Positions 43,740 through 52,405 are shown, numbered from the stretch's first letter. The stretch: 64,000 nucleotides of DNA from G963923945 sp965199175 (GCA_965199175.1 OZ240684.1:186001-250000); one strand, 5' to 3'. Made by a program: numbers and translations. The notes: a model not told the origin generated them from the letters alone.

Positions 43740-44881
43740 CGACTCCTTTTTCTGACATTGCCGATATCCTCAGTGAGGTCAGGGCCGGGCGGATGGTCAT
43801 TCTGGTCGATGACGAAGACCGGGAAAATGAGGGAGATCTGGTTATTCCGGCGGTTATGGCTGACCCTGAGGCCATCAATTTTATGGCTAAATACGGACGT
43901 GGTCTCATTTGTCTTGCTCTGACCTCGAAACGGGTTGCGGAGCTTGAGCTTCCTCTGATGGCGGCCCGCAATGAATCCCGGCATCAGACTGCTTTTACCA
44001 CCTCTATTGAGGCCCGCGAAGGAGTGACCACCGGCATTTCAGCGGCCGATCGTGCTCATACCATTGCTGTTGCGATTGATCCTGATACATCGCGCCGGGA
44101 TATTTCTTCGCCGGGCCATGTTTTTCCTTTGGTTGCCCGGGATGGTGGGGTTTTGGTGCGGGCCGGCCATACCGAGGCAGCGGTTGATATTGCTCGTTTG
44201 GCTGGACTCAATCCTTCTGGCGTGATCTGCGAGATTATGAATGATGACGGGGGGATGGCCCGGGTTGATGACCTGATACCCTTTGCTGAGCAGCATGGGC
44301 TGAAGATTGCTGCAATCTCTGATCTGATTGCCTATCGGCGGCGTGCGGAAAAAATTGTTAAACCGATTTTTCGCTCCCGCATTGATACCTGGAAAGGGGG
44401 GAGCTTTGATCTTTTTCTTTATGTCAACACGGTTGCGTATGCAGAACATATTGCGCTGGTCAAAGGCCCGGTCAGGGCGGATGAACCGATTTTGGTCCGG
44501 GTTCATGCTTTGAATATTCTTGAAGATGTTCTGGGTGATCGCCGACGTGCTCATGGTGGTGAACTTCAGGCTGCTATGAAGATGATTGATGACGCCGGAC
44601 GTGGGATCATCGTGCTGATCCGTGAGACCACTCAGAGTGCTTTATCGCAACGCCTGAACAATGCACATAATGCTGATGAAGATCCGGTTTTTGAGGGTAG
44701 AGAGACCGCATCACCGGCCAGCCAACTCCGCGATTACGGGGTTGGTGCCCAGATTTTGCTCGATTTAGGTGTCCGGGATATGATCCTGCTGACCAATACC
44801 CGGCCAACATTGATCGGTTTGGAAGGCTATGGTCTGCGTGTTGTTGGTCACCATGCTCTTACTCCTGATTGTGGTGATTAG
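43736..44881 (+). CDS. ribB: 3,4-dihydroxy-2-butanone-4-phosphate synthase fused to a degenerate GTP cyclohydrolase II domain
   Basis: 381 aa RibBA-type fusion. N-terminal DHBP synthase is intact: MVILVDDEDRENEGDLVIPA, YGRGLICLALTSKR, TGISAADRAHTI, SPGHVFPLVARDGGVLVRAG, GVICEIMNDDGGMARVDDL. The C-terminal half keeps the GCHII fold, but the zinc site is lost: the place of the CxTGDxxxSxRCDCGxQL motif reads ILEDVLGDRRRAHGGELQA, with no Cys. So only RibB activity is expected; a separate RibA must exist elsewhere. Such degenerate fusions are known in Alphaproteobacteria. Overlaps ribE by 4 bp. The stop lies in a 14-bp repeat. Confidence 0.93.
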   Translation: MTTPFSDIADILSEVRAGRMVILVDDEDRENEGDLVIPAVMADPEAINFMAKYGRGLICLALTSKRVAELELPLMAARNESRHQTAFTTSIEAREGVTTGISAADRAHTIAVAIDPDTSRRDISSPGHVFPLVARDGGVLVRAGHTEAAVDIARLAGLNPSGVICEIMNDDGGMARVDDLIPFAEQHGLKIAAISDLIAYRRRAEKIVKPIFRSRIDTWKGGSFDLFLYVNTVAYAEHIALVKGPVRADEPILVRVHALNILEDVLGDRRRAHGGELQAAMKMIDDAGRGIIVLIRETTQSALSQRLNNAHNADEDPVFEGRETASPASQLRDYGVGAQILLDLGVRDMILLTNTRPTLIGLEGYGLRVVGHHALTPDCGD

Positions 44882-44911
44882 ACTGTGGTGATTAGACTGT
44901 GGTGATTAAAT
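44870..44911 (+). repeat. 14-bp tandem repeat x3 over the ribB stop codon
   Basis: tgtggtgattagac at 44870 and 44884, tgtggtgattaaat at 44898. The ribB stop TAG is in unit 1; copies 2 and 3 are downstream. Confidence 0.9.
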
Positions 44912-44998
44912 GTCCTGGGGCTGTATTCTTTGGTTAGATATGTTTTCAGACATTTTCAAATATTTTCAAACAGCAATGGGTTATGATGACCATTGACG

Positions 44999-45046
44999 AT
45001 ACCGGTACAATTTTATACCGGTACAGTTTTATACCGGTACAGTTTG
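44999..45046 (+). repeat. 16-bp tandem repeat x3 upstream of ribH
   Basis: ataccggtacaatttt, ataccggtacagtttt, ataccggtacagtttg at 44999, 45015 and 45031. Each contains the palindrome ACCGGT. It ends 38 bp before the ribH start. Confidence 0.9.
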
Positions 45047-45084
45047 CTGCCCCTGCCCCATCCCTTTCGTGTTTGTGAACCGCC

Positions 45085-45582
45085 ATGACTGACTCTCCTG
45101 ATGATGATAGGCCTGATGATGAGATGTCGGGGCGTATCCTGATTATTGAGGCCCGTTTTTACACCGATATTGCCGACATGCTTCTTGAGGGAGCCCGCCG
45201 GGTGATTGAGGAGCGTCCTGTTGCCTTCGATATGGTCACGGTTCCGGGGGCTTTGGAGATTCCGACTGCTCTGCATTATGCGGTCCGCGGGGCTGTATCT
45301 GGTCGTTCGAATCCGCATTATGATGGCTATGTTGTTCTGGGTTGTGTCATTCGCGGGGAAACCAGCCATTATGATTTGGTGTGCCGGGAATGCAGTCATG
45401 GTGTGATGACGTTGTCGGCGGATCATTTCCTGGCGCTGGGATTTGGTGTGCTGACTGTTGAGAATAAGGGCCAGGCTCTGGCCCGTGCTGATTGTGAGCG
45501 CGGTGATCAGGGAGGACGGGCTGCGCGGGCTTGTCTGAGTATGATGGATCTCAAGCATCGCTTTTCTGTCTGTCGGGAATGA
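45085..45582 (+). CDS. ribH: 6,7-dimethyl-8-ribityllumazine synthase
   Basis: 165 aa. It condenses the RibB and RibD products to lumazine. Marks: ILIIEARFYTDIADMLLEGA, VTVPGALEIPTALHYAV, YVVLGCVIRGETSHYDLVC (GET/SxHxD active loop), FGVLTVENKGQALARAD. The first ~14 residues are an Asp-rich variable tail (TDSPDDDRPDDEM). It is followed by nusB, the standard pair. Confidence 0.95.
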   Translation: MTDSPDDDRPDDEMSGRILIIEARFYTDIADMLLEGARRVIEERPVAFDMVTVPGALEIPTALHYAVRGAVSGRSNPHYDGYVVLGCVIRGETSHYDLVCRECSHGVMTLSADHFLALGFGVLTVENKGQALARADCERGDQGGRAARACLSMMDLKHRFSVCRE

Positions 45583-45719
45583 CTCTCTGGCTTGTTGTTG
45601 TTAGACTGACACATAAGCCGTAACGCAAAGCCGTTCCTCCGCTTTGTCGGGATCGGCCTGAACGTGATCGTGAGCCGGGCAGATGCTGTGTTGCCGAAAA
45701 TCTTTGAGTGGAAAAAGTG

Positions 45720-46253
45720 ATGATTGACGCTCGACGTTTTTCCCAACGTGCCGCCCTGCGCATCGCCCGTGTTTTGGCGGTGCAAGCGGTTTATCAGGCA
45801 GCTGTTGCTCAGACGGCCCTAAATGATGTTGTCGATGAATTTATGCATCACCGGATGTCGGTTCTGGGCGAATCTGTTTCTCCTGTTTCCCCTGTCTCTC
45901 CTGGCGGGTCTGCAGGGAAGAATTTTTTGCCGGCTCCCGAATATGATTTTTTTTATCACCTGATGACCGGGCTTGAAGACCATTTTTCCAATATTGACGA
46001 GATGATCAGAGCACATCTGTCTGATGACCGGCCCATTGAGCGTCAACTGCCTCTCCTTGTGGCTATTCTTCGTTGTGGTGTTGCCGAATTTTTAGTGTGT
46101 CCCCAAACCCCTGTTCCGGTGATTATTGACGAATATATTGACATTGCCCAGGGGTTTTTTTCTGAACGTGAACCGACATTCGTCAATGCTGCTCTGGATC
46201 ATCTGGCCAGGGTGGCGCGTCCTGTCCAGGATGATGCGTCCTGTCCAGGATGA
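45720..46253 (+). CDS. nusB: Transcription antitermination factor NusB
   Basis: 177 aa from ATG 45720; a GTG at 45708 is possible. RNA-binding helical protein of the rRNA antitermination complex (with NusE/S10). Marks: RRFSQRAALRIARVLAVQAV, FFYHLMTGLEDHF, LPLLVAILRCGVAEFLVCP, PVIIDEYIDIAQGFF, FVNAALDHLARVARP. It is longer than typical NusB because of a Ser/Pro/Val/Gly loop (VSPVSPVSPGGSAG) near the middle. The end is altered by a 19-bp duplication (46217-46254): the last residues ASCPG come from the second copy. Confidence 0.93.
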   Translation: MIDARRFSQRAALRIARVLAVQAVYQAAVAQTALNDVVDEFMHHRMSVLGESVSPVSPVSPGGSAGKNFLPAPEYDFFYHLMTGLEDHFSNIDEMIRAHLSDDRPIERQLPLLVAILRCGVAEFLVCPQTPVPVIIDEYIDIAQGFFSEREPTFVNAALDHLARVARPVQDDASCPG

Positions 46254-46254
46254 T
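46217..46254 (+). repeat. 19-bp tandem duplication at the nusB 3' end
   Basis: gcgtcctgtccaggatgat at 46217 and again at 46236, identical. Because 19 is not a multiple of 3, copy 2 moves the frame and creates the present stop. Without it nusB would read on ...QDDVRMRG and stop inside thiL. Confidence 0.92.
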
Positions 46255-46264
46255 GTGAGGATGC

Positions 46265-47260
46265 GTGGTTAGAGTTCCATCTGCCTCGGGTCTGGATGAA
46301 TTTGCCCGTATTCGCCGGTATCTTTCTCCCCTTGCCGGGAAGGTTCCCGGGGCCTGGAATCTCACCGATGATGCAGCCTGGATTGGGTCAACAGACGAAC
46401 AAGGCTGGCTGATTGCTGCTGATGCTATTGTGGCGGGGGTTCATTTTCTGCCTGATGACCATCCCGGTGATATCGCGCGGCGTCTCTTACGGGTTAATCT
46501 TTCTGATATGGCGGCTATGGGGGCATGGCCACAGCTTTATTTTATGACTCTGGCCTTACCGCCGGGTTATGACGAGACATGGTTGGCTGGCTTTACCGCC
46601 GGATTAAAGGCCGACCAGCAACGCTTTACTGTCGATTTAGCCGGGGGCGATTGTGTGACGACAGAGGGTCCGGCGGTTTTTTCGCTCACCATGTTGGGGC
46701 GTCCATCCGGGACGTCTCCGTTGCGCCGTGCCGGGGCCCGGCCTGGCGATCATCTGGTTGTCAGCGGTCAGTTAGGAGATGCGGCTTTAGCCTTGCATCT
46801 GCGTCAGGCTGGTTTTGAGGTTCCTGCTGATGATGATGCTTTTTTTGAGGCCCGGCGTCTTGCTCCTGAACCCCGGATTGGGCTGGGGGCGGCGTTGACG
46901 GATCTGGCCCATGCTGCGATTGATATTTCCGATGGCCTGGTGGCTGACCTTAGGCATCTGTGTCGGGAATCCGGGGTTGGAGCGGATGTCTGGGCTGCGC
47001 GCATTCCGCTCTCTGATCCGGCCCGTCGGGCTCTGAATGCCGATCCTGGCTTGCTGGAAATTATTCTAACCGGTGGTGATGATTATGAGCTTTTGTTCGC
47101 ATGCGGACCGGATGACTGGCCGACGATTCGTGATCATGCGGCGCACTCTGATGTGCCTGTGACCCGTATCGGCGTTTTTCGATCCGATCAGGAGATTGTC
47201 GTCATGGATCTTGCTGGTCGACCAATGGTATTGGGTCATGGCGGCTATCGCCATGTCTGA
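46265..47260 (+). CDS. thiL: Thiamine-monophosphate kinase
   Basis: 331 aa with a GTG start after AGGATGC. It phosphorylates TMP to the cofactor TPP. PurM-like fold: LDEFARIRRYLSPLAG, LTDDAAWI (Mg-binding DDAA), ADAIVAGVHFLPDDHPGDIA, RRLLRVNLSDMAAMGAWP, VDLAGGDCVTTEGP, HAAIDISDGLVADLRHLC and LTGGDDYELLFACGP. It follows nusB by 11 bp, a conserved order (ribH-nusB-thiL). Confidence 0.96.
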   Translation: MVRVPSASGLDEFARIRRYLSPLAGKVPGAWNLTDDAAWIGSTDEQGWLIAADAIVAGVHFLPDDHPGDIARRLLRVNLSDMAAMGAWPQLYFMTLALPPGYDETWLAGFTAGLKADQQRFTVDLAGGDCVTTEGPAVFSLTMLGRPSGTSPLRRAGARPGDHLVVSGQLGDAALALHLRQAGFEVPADDDAFFEARRLAPEPRIGLGAALTDLAHAAIDISDGLVADLRHLCRESGVGADVWAARIPLSDPARRALNADPGLLEIILTGGDDYELLFACGPDDWPTIRDHAAHSDVPVTRIGVFRSDQEIVVMDLAGRPMVLGHGGYRHV

Positions 47261-47733
47261 GGAGTGTTGTCATATCCATTGATTCTTTTTGTCATCTCGG
47301 ATATGTGGTCGCTGATTGCGCAACCGGTTGCTGTTTGGCATAGTGTTTCGATCTTTCTGGCTTTATGTTATCGGGATGTTATCTGGGCAGGAAAAAGCCA
47401 GGATCAACAAAAGACACCGGAATAGGCAAATACCGGAATAGGCAAATACCGGAATAGGCAAATACCGGAATAGGCAAAAAAAGAGGGATAAAACAACGCA
47501 GAATGATACAAACGCAGGACGATACAACAGGATGATGCAATCGTCAGGGACGTTAAGACGTTAATGTTTAGAAACGTTAGAATGTTCAGAAACGTTAGAC
47601 CAGGTTTAGAAACGTCAGACTGTCCTCGAAACACAAGTATCAAAGTCAATCAAGTATCAAAGTAAATAACACATGTATCGAAGTAAATCAGGTATCAAAG
47701 TAAATCAAAGACATAGTGATAAGGATTAGGTTA
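47261..47733. other. 470-bp repeat-rich spacer before hppA
   Basis: No gene supported. It holds a 16-bp array (47417-47480), repeated aaacgtta/gacgtta segments (47530-47630) and three to four imperfect (g)tatcaaagtaaatca repeats (47636-47710) leading into hppA. It likely contains the hppA promoter, not identified. Confidence 0.55.
47417..47480 (+). repeat. 16-bp tandem repeat x4
   Basis: ccggaataggcaaata at 47417, 47433 and 47449, then ccggaataggcaaaaa at 47465. The first three units are identical. Confidence 0.92.
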
Positions 47734-49821
47734 ATGATGACAACGATTTATTGGCTGACGATTGTTTGTGGTGTTTTGGCCCTCCTTTACGGGGTTCAGG
47801 CCGGCAAGCTGGTGATGGCCGCTCGTACGGGTAACAAAAAAATGCAATCGATTGCCGAGGCGATTCAAGAAGGCGCACAGGCATACTTAAACCGGCAATA
47901 CACAACGGTTGCGATTGTCGGTCTTGTGATTGGTGTGGTGCTTGGTTCCTTCCTGGGGATTCATGTTGCCATTGGTTATTTTATTGGCGCGATCCTTTCC
48001 GGGGCGGCTGGATATATCGGCATGTATGTCTCGGTCCGGGCCAATGTCCGTACTGCTGAAGCGGCCCGCAAAGGTCTCCAGCCAGCACTTGATGTGGCGT
48101 TTCGTTCCGGGGCTATCACCGGTTTGTTGGTTGTTGGCCTGGGGTTGCTGGGTGTGACAATTTATTATGGTTTGTTGTTCCAGGAATTTGGTCAGGAGAA
48201 TATTCGCGATATTATTGAGGCTCTGGTTGCCCTGGGTTTTGGGGCGTCTTTGATTTCTATTTTCGCACGTCTGGGCGGCGGGATTTTCACGAAAGGAGCC
48301 GATGTCGGGGCCGATCTGGTTGGTAAAATCGAAGCCGGCATTCCTGAAGATGATCCGCGTAATCCGGCTGTGATTGCTGACAATGTCGGTGACAATGTGG
48401 GTGATTGTGCGGGGATGGCGGCCGATTTGTTTGAGACATATGCGGTTACTGTTGTCGCCACGATGTTGCTGGCTTCTTTGTTTTTTTCAGGAGAGGCTCA
48501 GGCGATTTTCATGCTGTATCCTCTGGTTTTAGGTGGTGTCTGCATTGCTGCTTCGGTTATCGGAACATTCTTTGTCAAGCTCGGCAAGAGCCAGAATGTC
48601 ATGGCGGCCCTGTATAAAGGATTCCTTGTCACAGCCCTGGTTTCTGCTGTTCTGATTGCCATTGTAACCCAGTATATGCTGGGTTTTGGTACGCTGTTTT
48701 ACGCGACCTCCCATACATTTCATGGTCTGGATATTTTTATATGTGCTGTTGTCGGCCTTGTGGTTACCGGCTTGATTGTCTGGATCACCGAATATTACAC
48801 CGGGACCGATCATCGCCCGGTTCAATCGGTTGCTGAGGCATCCAATACCGGTCATGCCACCAATATTATTCAGGGTCTGGCGATCTCAATGGAGGCAACC
48901 GCATTGCCGGTTATTGTTATTTCCGGGGGTATTTTGGTTGCCTTTATTTCAGCAGGTCTCTTTGGTATCGCTATTGCCGCGACCACCATGTTGTCTTTGG
49001 CCGGTATTGTGGTTGCTCTGGATGCGTATGGACCGGTGACTGATAATGCTGGCGGGATTGCCGAGATGTCTAAACTCCCGGAAAAAGTCAGAGTGACCAC
49101 CGATGCCCTGGATGCGGTTGGCAACACCACCAAGGCGGTGACCAAAGGGTATGCAATCGGTTCGGCGGGTTTGGCTGCCCTGGTCCTGTTTGCTGCTTAT
49201 ACTGAAGATCTCAAGCATTATTTTCCTGATATAGATGTCCAGTTCCGGTTACAGGATCCTTATGTTGTGGTCGGGTTATTTATTGGCGGGATGCTGCCGT
49301 ATTTATTTGGTGCCCTGGGCATGATGGCTGTGGGTCGGGCTGCCAGTGCGGTGGTGATTGAGGTCCGTCGTCAATTCAAGGAGATTAAGGGCATTATGAC
49401 CGGCCGGGCCAAGCCGGAATATGGCCGGGCGGTCGATTTACTGACCAAGGCGGCCATTCGGGAAATGATTGTGCCGTCTATGCTGCCGGTTCTGGCACCT
49501 TTTGTTGTTTATTTTACGGTTGATCTGGTTGCCGGTCAGTCTGCGGCATTGACAACGTTGGGGGCTTTGTTATTGGGGACTATTGTCACCGGCATCTTTG
49601 TCGCCATTTCCATGACATCAGGTGGTGGAGCCTGGGATAATGCCAAAAAATTCATTGAAGATGGTGCTCATGGAGGAAAGGGGTCAGAAGCCCATAAAGC
49701 GGCTGTTACCGGTGACACGGTTGGTGATCCCTATAAGGATACAGCCGGCCCGGCGGTCAATCCGATGATCAAAATCATCAATATCGTTGCATTATTGCTT
49801 TTGGCGATTCTGGCTGGTTAA
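47734..49821 (+). CDS. hppA: Membrane-bound proton-translocating pyrophosphatase, K+-independent type
   Basis: 695 aa from the ATG at 47734 (a GTG at 47716 is also in frame). About 16 transmembrane helices. It couples PPi hydrolysis to H+ export. Catalytic motif DVGADLVGKIEAGIPEDDPR and NPAVIADNVGDNVGDCAGMA, the conserved YGPVTDNAGGIAEMSKLP, and ISMTSGGGAWDNAKKFIEDG. The residue that sets K+ dependence is Lys (GNTTKAVTKGY; GNTTAA in K+-dependent forms), which predicts a K+-independent proton pump. A strong intrinsic terminator follows. Confidence 0.96.
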   Translation: MMTTIYWLTIVCGVLALLYGVQAGKLVMAARTGNKKMQSIAEAIQEGAQAYLNRQYTTVAIVGLVIGVVLGSFLGIHVAIGYFIGAILSGAAGYIGMYVSVRANVRTAEAARKGLQPALDVAFRSGAITGLLVVGLGLLGVTIYYGLLFQEFGQENIRDIIEALVALGFGASLISIFARLGGGIFTKGADVGADLVGKIEAGIPEDDPRNPAVIADNVGDNVGDCAGMAADLFETYAVTVVATMLLASLFFSGEAQAIFMLYPLVLGGVCIAASVIGTFFVKLGKSQNVMAALYKGFLVTALVSAVLIAIVTQYMLGFGTLFYATSHTFHGLDIFICAVVGLVVTGLIVWITEYYTGTDHRPVQSVAEASNTGHATNIIQGLAISMEATALPVIVISGGILVAFISAGLFGIAIAATTMLSLAGIVVALDAYGPVTDNAGGIAEMSKLPEKVRVTTDALDAVGNTTKAVTKGYAIGSAGLAALVLFAAYTEDLKHYFPDIDVQFRLQDPYVVVGLFIGGMLPYLFGALGMMAVGRAASAVVIEVRRQFKEIKGIMTGRAKPEYGRAVDLLTKAAIREMIVPSMLPVLAPFVVYFTVDLVAGQSAALTTLGALLLGTIVTGIFVAISMTSGGGAWDNAKKFIEDGAHGGKGSEAHKAAVTGDTVGDPYKDTAGPAVNPMIKIINIVALLLLAILAG

Positions 49822-49856
49822 TCTGTGTGAGTCCTGCCGGAAGGCAGTCAACCGAA

Positions 49857-49888
49857 AAAGACCGCCGGGTTTTTCCCGGCGGTCTTTT
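49857..49888 (+). terminator. Intrinsic terminator of hppA
   Basis: Stem AAAGACCGCCGGG (49857-49869), loop TTTTT, complementary strand CCCGGCGGTCTTTT (49875-49888). A perfect GC-rich hairpin ending in T residues 36 bp after the hppA stop. Confidence 0.93.
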
Positions 49889-50052
49889 CATTGAGCGATG
49901 ATTGATTGAGCGATGATCTTTGATGATGCAACGCATTGGGCAGAGGAGTCTGTTTTTGACCTTCTTTTGACCAATGCCTCCTGGTTGTTGCCCCTTGATG
50001 TGTGTCTGACACCCCGTCTGACTGCTTTGGGTACGCTCAGGGCAGTGACCGG

Positions 50053-50544
50053 TCAGGGGTTGTTCTTGCTGGCGGTTCCTCCCCCGGCAGTGGCAATATT
50101 CCCGTAGTTGCTGAGAATTTGTTCCCAGATCGTGAGTGTACGCCCCTGGGTCGGGGTGATACGTTCGACCATGGCAATTTCTTTGCCGTCTTCCAGGGTG
50201 TGTAGCAGGATGTCTTCCACGATTCCCTCATCATCAAAGACAATGGTGAGAATATTTTGTTCCAGCACGAAGGGCTCAAAAAAAGCGACTGTATGGCTGA
50301 TTTTGCGAATATAATACCAATAATCATCATCAAAGGGCGGCCGGGTCGATGGTGCTCCCAGTAATTCCAGGATATCATCGCGGCTGCTCACCCCTGGTTC
50401 AATCATGGCGATACGTTCAGGGGAGGGCAGCTGACCATTAACCTGTTCATCAGATGCGCAGGCAAACAAAAAAAACGCGATATTGATCACAGCCAGGGCC
50501 TTAAATAATCCTGGGCCGGGCATGGTATTGATGGATGTGGTCAT
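50053..50544 (-). CDS. bamE: Outer-membrane assembly lipoprotein BamE (SmpA/OmlA family)
   Basis: 163 aa; AAGG precedes the ATG at 50544. Signal peptide with lipobox (VINIAFFLFACAS; Cys29), then the SmpA/OmlA domain: IEPGVSSRDDILELLGAPST (the PGxSxxDVxxLLGxPS pattern), DDYWYYI, ILTIVFDDEGIVEDI. It is part of the Bam complex that inserts beta-barrel proteins in the outer membrane. It is longer at the C-terminus than E. coli BamE, with a Thr/Gly tail. Divergent from the cytochrome chaperone gene, the usual alphaproteobacterial arrangement. Confidence 0.93.
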   Translation of the reverse strand: MTTSINTMPGPGLFKALAVINIAFFLFACASDEQVNGQLPSPERIAMIEPGVSSRDDILELLGAPSTRPPFDDDYWYYIRKISHTVAFFEPFVLEQNILTIVFDDEGIVEDILLHTLEDGKEIAMVERITPTQGRTLTIWEQILSNYGNIATAGGGTASKNNP

Positions 50545-50950
50545 TGTGAAACCTTGAAAAATGATTGTTCTGATCCGGCCTTATAGCTGAATAATGGGGG
50601 TATGATTGATTGAACCGGCATAATTGATGATGATTGTACAGGGTTTTTCTCTGATTTTGTTTTCATCATTATATTTTCATCATTATATACGTGTTATCTC
50701 AAAAACAGTGATTGTCAAAACATTGGTGATCACAGTACCCTGAGAAATTGTTACGTGTTGTTGCTTACCTCACGTATTGTTACTTACCTCACGTATTATT
50801 GCTTACTACGTATGTTGTTTTACTACATATGGGTAGTTCTAACCGATGGGTCTATGATCAGTCATCATACCCTATCCAATGATGTCGCAATCAGGAATCA
50901 GAACCAATGGCATGATGCCGGAGGATTCCAGGAAAGCCACTGAGGACAGC
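50545..50950. other. Divergent spacer between bamE and the cytochrome bc1 chaperone gene
   Basis: AT-rich, with short repeats: ttatattttcatcat twice (50669-50690) and a 21-bp-period ttgttacttacctcacgta repeat (50757-50805). It includes the two divergent promoters; none assigned. The downstream frame is open from 50879, so the chaperone gene may start earlier than 50951. Confidence 0.45.
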
Positions 50951-51493
50951 ATGCCATCTATTCGTACACAGGCTACGGCCTATCGATGCGGGGCGCGTGA
51001 TCTTTACGCCCTGATTGTTGAGCATGCGCGCCAGCAGGAATTGTATCGCGATTTTGGCGTTCCTGATACATTTGAGGGTCGCTTTGAAATGATTGCCTTG
51101 CATGCTTTTTTGGTCTTTTTTCGTCTCAAAGGCCAGGAAGGAGATGCTGAAGACATGGCTCAGGCTCTGATGGATATGGTGATTGCGGATCTTGACGAGA
51201 ATCTGCGTCAGGCCGGGGTTGGTGATTTGTCTGTTGGTCAATATGTTAAGACGCTTGCCCGCCGTCTGCTTGGGCGCATTGCTGCTTATGATGCGGCGAT
51301 CAGTAAATCCGGGGATGATGATGATCTGCTCTGTGCAGCTTTGCGCCGTAATATTTATGATTCCGGATCAGTTGACCAGGATAGAGTGGCCCGGTTGGCT
51401 GTTTATGTCGGGCATCAGATTGATCACCTGGCCACTCAATCTCTTGGGGATATTTTGAATGGGCGCTGTTCTTTCAATCCAGCGATACGATGA
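50951..51493 (+). CDS. Ubiquinol-cytochrome c chaperone family protein (CBP3-like)
   Basis: 180 aa from the ATG at 50951, chosen for GAGGA just upstream; in-frame ATGs at 50879, 50912 and 50915 give longer forms. Core: LYALIVEHARQQELYRDFGV, PDTFEGRFEMIALHAFLVFF, RLKGQEGDAEDMAQALMDMV, DLDENLRQAGVGDLSVGQYV, LARRLLGRIAAYDAAI. This matches the Ubiq_cyt_C_chap family, homologous to mitochondrial CBP3, which helps cytochrome b of complex III to mature. The neighbours bamE and yceD/rpmF are the conserved context. The stop codon touches a 17-bp repeat array. Confidence 0.9.
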   Translation: MPSIRTQATAYRCGARDLYALIVEHARQQELYRDFGVPDTFEGRFEMIALHAFLVFFRLKGQEGDAEDMAQALMDMVIADLDENLRQAGVGDLSVGQYVKTLARRLLGRIAAYDAAISKSGDDDDLLCAALRRNIYDSGSVDQDRVARLAVYVGHQIDHLATQSLGDILNGRCSFNPAIR

Positions 51494-51628
51494 TTGAGTG
51501 TAATCATAGATTGAGTGTAATCATAGATTCGGCGTGATCATAGATTGAGTGTAATCATAGATTCGGCGTGATCATAGATTGAGTGTAATCATAGATTCGG
51601 CGTGATCATAGATTCGGTGTGATCATAC
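51493..51628 (+). repeat. 17-bp tandem repeat x8 with two alternating variants
   Basis: Units start at 51493, 51510, 51527, 51544, 51561, 51578, 51595 and 51612. Variant A is attgagtgtaatcatag and B is attcggcgtgatcatag; the order is A A B A B A B B', so a 34-bp AB unit has itself been duplicated. The array begins at the last base of the preceding stop codon and ends 28 bp before the yceD start. No spacers, so not CRISPR. Confidence 0.95.
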
Positions 51629-51656
51629 TGTCATGTTTTCAGTGTAACTCCTTAAA

Positions 51657-52277
51657 ATGATAGAATGCCTTAAAATGATGCCGGGTAATTGTTCCAGAGA
51701 ATTGTCTCGTCTTTATGGTTGGGCGGATATCCCGGCACCGGGTCAGGATCTGCGGATTGATACAAGCCCTGAAGAGCGGTTGGCTTTGGCGGGTCGTTTT
51801 TCTCTTCTTGTGCTGGATTCCCTGACGGCTCTTGTTCGTCTCACCGCTGTTGGCTCCCGGCTGCGTTTGGAGGTGGAGTATCACTGTAGCGGTGACCAGC
51901 AATGCGTTGTTTCTCTGGCCCCGGTCCCTTTTACAATGACCAGACGGTTCCGGGTTGATTTTGATGACAGAAATCGATCATACACAGATGATACAGCGGT
52001 TTCTGATAACCGGGATTCTGGTGATGACGGAATGGAACGCGAATCAGCCAACGATTTTACAGATGTTTTTCGAAACGGGCTGATTGATGTTGGTGAATGT
52101 ATTGTCCAGCATTTTGGCTCTGAACTTGACCCTTATCCGCGTGTTCCCGGCGCATATTTAACCCGTGCTGATTTACCTCCCGGGGTTGGGCTGGGCGATG
52201 AGTCATCCCGGTTGGCTGATCACTCTTCCCACTCACCGTTCCAGGTTCTGGAGACTTTAAAAAATGGTGATTCCTGA
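51657..52277 (+). CDS. yceD: DUF177 / YceD family protein
   Basis: 206 aa; the start may be the ATG at 51675 or 51678 rather than 51657 because the first residues match a local duplication. DUF177 core: EERLALAGRFSLLVLDSLTA, LRLEVEYHCSGDQQCVVSLA, PVPFTMTRRFRVDF, and GLIDVGECIVQHFGSELDPYPRVPG with the conserved DPYPR. The family sits upstream of rpmF almost everywhere; it is linked to 23S rRNA/L32 biogenesis, though the mechanism is not settled. It has only one Cys pair (HCSGDQQC). Confidence 0.9.
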   Translation: MIECLKMMPGNCSRELSRLYGWADIPAPGQDLRIDTSPEERLALAGRFSLLVLDSLTALVRLTAVGSRLRLEVEYHCSGDQQCVVSLAPVPFTMTRRFRVDFDDRNRSYTDDTAVSDNRDSGDDGMERESANDFTDVFRNGLIDVGECIVQHFGSELDPYPRVPGAYLTRADLPPGVGLGDESSRLADHSSHSPFQVLETLKNGDS

Positions 52278-52342
52278 AACCAATACGCCGGTGTGACTTG
52301 CTCTGAGGCGTGAATTTGTTTATGAAACTTCTCCCGGACATG

Positions 52343-52405
52343 ATATGTGGAAAAATGACAGACATATGTGGAAAAATGACAGACATATGTCAAAGAATGA
52401 GAGAC
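52343..52405 (+). repeat. 21-bp tandem repeat x3 upstream of rpmF
   Basis: Units at 52343, 52364 and 52385, beginning atatgtggaaaaatgac; the third is diverged. It ends 37 bp before rpmF. Confidence 0.85.

Noticed and set aside
47404..47649. Minus-strand 81-aa frame with repeated YSGICLFRYLPIPVFAYSG
   Set aside because: Product of the 16-bp array read in an open frame; no start signal.
51493..51628. CRISPR-like array
   Set aside because: Units are contiguous with no unique spacers, only 17 bp, and no cas genes are near.
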